Part shown: positions 62,614 to 64,000 of the stretch, piece by piece
Layout of the letters: every line of letters begins with the position of its first letter
How positions within the stretch are numbered: position 1 is the stretch's first letter
Assembly: GCF_015999335.1 (NCBI RefSeq)
Contig: NZ_JAEACP010000007.1
Span: forward strand, 62,001 to 126,000
Source of the DNA: Tabrizicola soli
GTDB lineage: Bacteria; Pseudomonadota; Alphaproteobacteria; Rhodobacterales; Rhodobacteraceae
DNA: 64,000 nucleotides
Direction: 5' to 3'
Translations under genes and position numbers: made by a program
The notes under the pieces: generated by a model
The model's database searches: none
What the model saw: the letters and a program-made list of their open reading frames with translations, nothing else
Told to the model about the DNA's origin: nothing

Positions 62614-64000
62614 ATGACCCATCAGACCGATTCCGCCCGGATCCACCCGGCCGCGCGGATGCATGCCGAGGAATTCGCGGCCGGCAAGCTTAGCCGGCGC
62701 GAGTTCCTGGCCCGCTCGACCGCGCTTGGCGTCTCGGCCGCAGCCGCCTACGGCCTGATCGGCCTGCCCGCCCCCGCTCAGGCGCAGGAGGCGAAGATCG
62801 GCGGCGTGATCCGCTGCGCGATGGAAGTGAAGGGCACCAAGGACCCGCGCACCGCCGACTGGCCGCAGATCTCGAACATCTACCGCGGCTGGCTGGAGTA
62901 CCTGATCCAGTACAACGCCGACGGCACATTCGAGGGACGCCTGCTGGAAAGCTGGGAGGCAAACGCCGACGCGACCCAGTACACGCTGAAGGTGCGCCAG
63001 GGCGTCAAGTGGAACAACGGCGACGATTTCACCGCCGATGACGTGGTGCGCAACTTTGCCCGCTGGGCCGACGGCACCGTCGACGGCAACTCGACCGCGA
63101 GCCGCTTCCTGGCGCTGGCCGACGAGACGACCAAGCAGCTGCGCGAGGGCGCGGTGGTCAAGGTGGACGATGCCACGGTCCAGCTGAACCTCTCCTCCTC
63201 GGACGTGGCGATCGTGCCGAACCTCTCGGACTATCCCTGCGCGGTGATGCATTCCAGCTATGTCGACGGCTCGGATCCGGCGACCAACCCGATCGGCACC
63301 GGGCCCTATGTCCCGCAGGAGGTCTCGGTCGGCCAGAAGGCGATCCTGGTGCGCGCGCCGAACCATAGCTGGTGGGGCGGCACCGCGCCCCTGGACGAGA
63401 TCCACTACATCGACTTCGGCACCGACCCCTCGACCATGGTAAACCTTGCCGCCGCGGGCGAGGTCGACTGCAATTACGAGACCACCGGCGACTTCATCGA
63501 GCAACTCGACGCCCTGGGCTGGAAGAAGCTCGAGGTCGTCACCGCGGCCACCCTCGTGGTGCGGATGAACTCGGCCAGTTCGGACCTCTACAAGGACAAG
63601 TCCGTGCGCCAGGCGATCCAGCTCGCGGTCGATCCGAAGGTCGTGCTGGAACTGGGCTACAACAACCTGGGCACCACGGCCGAGAACCACCATGCCTGCC
63701 CGATCCACCCGGAATACGCCGCCCTGCCGCCGCAGGTGATCGACCCGTCGAAGCTGATGCCCGCGGTGCAGGCCGCCGGCCTTGGCGATGCCGAGTTCGA
63801 GGTGATCTCGCTGGACGACGGCTTCGAGGCCGCAACCACCGCCGCCGTGGTGGCGCAGCTGAAGGATGCCGGCCTGAACGTGAAGCATACGGTCATGCCG
63901 GGCTCGACCTTCTGGAACGACTGGCAGAAGTATCCGTTCTCCTCGACGACCTGGAACCACCGGCCGCTGGCGGTGCAGAACATGAGCCTCGCCTATACCA
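62614..64000 (+). CDS. ABC transporter substrate-binding protein, family 5 (peptide/oligosaccharide type; partial)
   Basis: The first 462 residues are visible; the gene runs off the right edge. It has a twin-arginine signal ([20 protein letters not shown], cleavage after APAQAQ). The mature domain has family-5 features: [39 protein letters not shown], and [26 protein letters not shown] precedes the ATG. The ligand is unknown; the permease genes presumably lie beyond the window. Confidence 0.92.
   Translation, partial: MTHQTDSARIHPAARMHAEEFAAGKLSRREFLARSTALGVSAAAAYGLIGLPAPAQAQEAKIGGVIRCAMEVKGTKDPRTADWPQISNIYRGWLEYLIQYNADGTFEGRLLESWEANADATQYTLKVRQGVKWNNGDDFTADDVVRNFARWADGTVDGNSTASRFLALADETTKQLREGAVVKVDDATVQLNLSSSDVAIVPNLSDYPCAVMHSSYVDGSDPATNPIGTGPYVPQEVSVGQKAILVRAPNHSWWGGTAPLDEIHYIDFGTDPSTMVNLAAAGEVDCNYETTGDFIEQLDALGWKKLEVVTAATLVVRMNSASSDLYKDKSVRQAIQLAVDPKVVLELGYNNLGTTAENHHACPIHPEYAALPPQVIDPSKLMPAVQAAGLGDAEFEVISLDDGFEAATTAAVVAQLKDAGLNVKHTVMPGSTFWNDWQKYPFSSTTWNHRPLAVQNMSLAYT

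Noticed and set aside
62484-62693. 69-codon frame overlapping the start of the ABC binding-protein gene
   Set aside because: It overlaps the TAT signal region in another frame and has no ribosome site.

Overview
The window is chromosomal DNA of high G+C content from an alphaproteobacterium, most likely Rhodobacterales (Rhodobacteraceae). The clearest clade signals are ctrA next to a DUF1153/SciP gene, a DksA with a single cysteine in its zinc-finger region, a TakP-like TRAP transporter, an Entner-Doudoroff edd-eda pair, glnE with its small overlapping partner gene, and the block pyrH-frr-uppS-cdsA-dxr-rseP-bamA-skp-fabZ-lpxA-lpxI-lpxB. I see no rRNA, tRNA, CRISPR array, prophage or insertion sequence. 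Nearly all of it reads as core genome.

Layout. 1-8.4 kb: dgt (cut by the left edge), an ErpA-type Fe-S carrier, xth, an M48 protease, a VWA/MoxR pair with a DUF2927 lipoprotein and a small membrane protein between them, dksA and an FAD monooxygenase. 8.4-16.5 kb: an orphan PIN-domain gene, an RlmI-like rRNA methyltransferase, edd-eda behind a LacI-type operator, and glnE. 16.5-22.8 kb: DUF2852 protein, bpt, an HxlR regulator, a TRAP transporter (QM convergent with P) and a GST. 23.0-26.7 kb: the branched-chain amino-acid operon ilvI-GT87-ilvH, preceded by a leader peptide and attenuator. 26.9-34.1 kb: CFA-type methyltransferase, enoyl-CoA hydratase, ccmF-ccmH, arginase, KamA-like radical SAM protein and usg. 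34.3-41.3 kb: gyrA with a coupled small gene, DoxX, trmFO-gluQRS, hisI, an IscU-like protein, and an unlisted 40-residue membrane protein behind an SOS box. 41.4-48.5 kb: recG-ligA, ctrA, sciP, mnmA and a DUF2059 protein. 48.4-61.4 kb: the envelope/lipid A block and miaA. 61.4-64 kb: an AraC regulator and a peptide-type ABC substrate-binding protein cut by the right edge.

How the genes work together. The 48.4-60.5 kb block couples nucleotide supply and translation (pyrH, frr) to isoprenoid and phospholipid synthesis (uppS, cdsA, dxr), envelope stress proteolysis (rseP), outer-membrane protein assembly (bamA, skp) and lipid A (fabZ, lpxA, lpxI, lpxB). Most of its genes overlap by a few bases or are separated by only a few. 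ctrA and sciP form an activator/anti-activator pair. recG-ligA is followed by the putative SOS-controlled membrane peptide.

The most interesting signals lie outside the standard genes. They are (1) the putative LexA-controlled 40-aa single-span membrane protein after recG; (2) the ILLIV leader peptide and terminator before ilvI; (3) several families of short palindromic repeats, two copies of which sit in frame inside coding sequences (the ccmH signal peptide and gluQRS); and (4) a 188-bp element bounded by perfect 35-bp inverted repeats between edd and eda.
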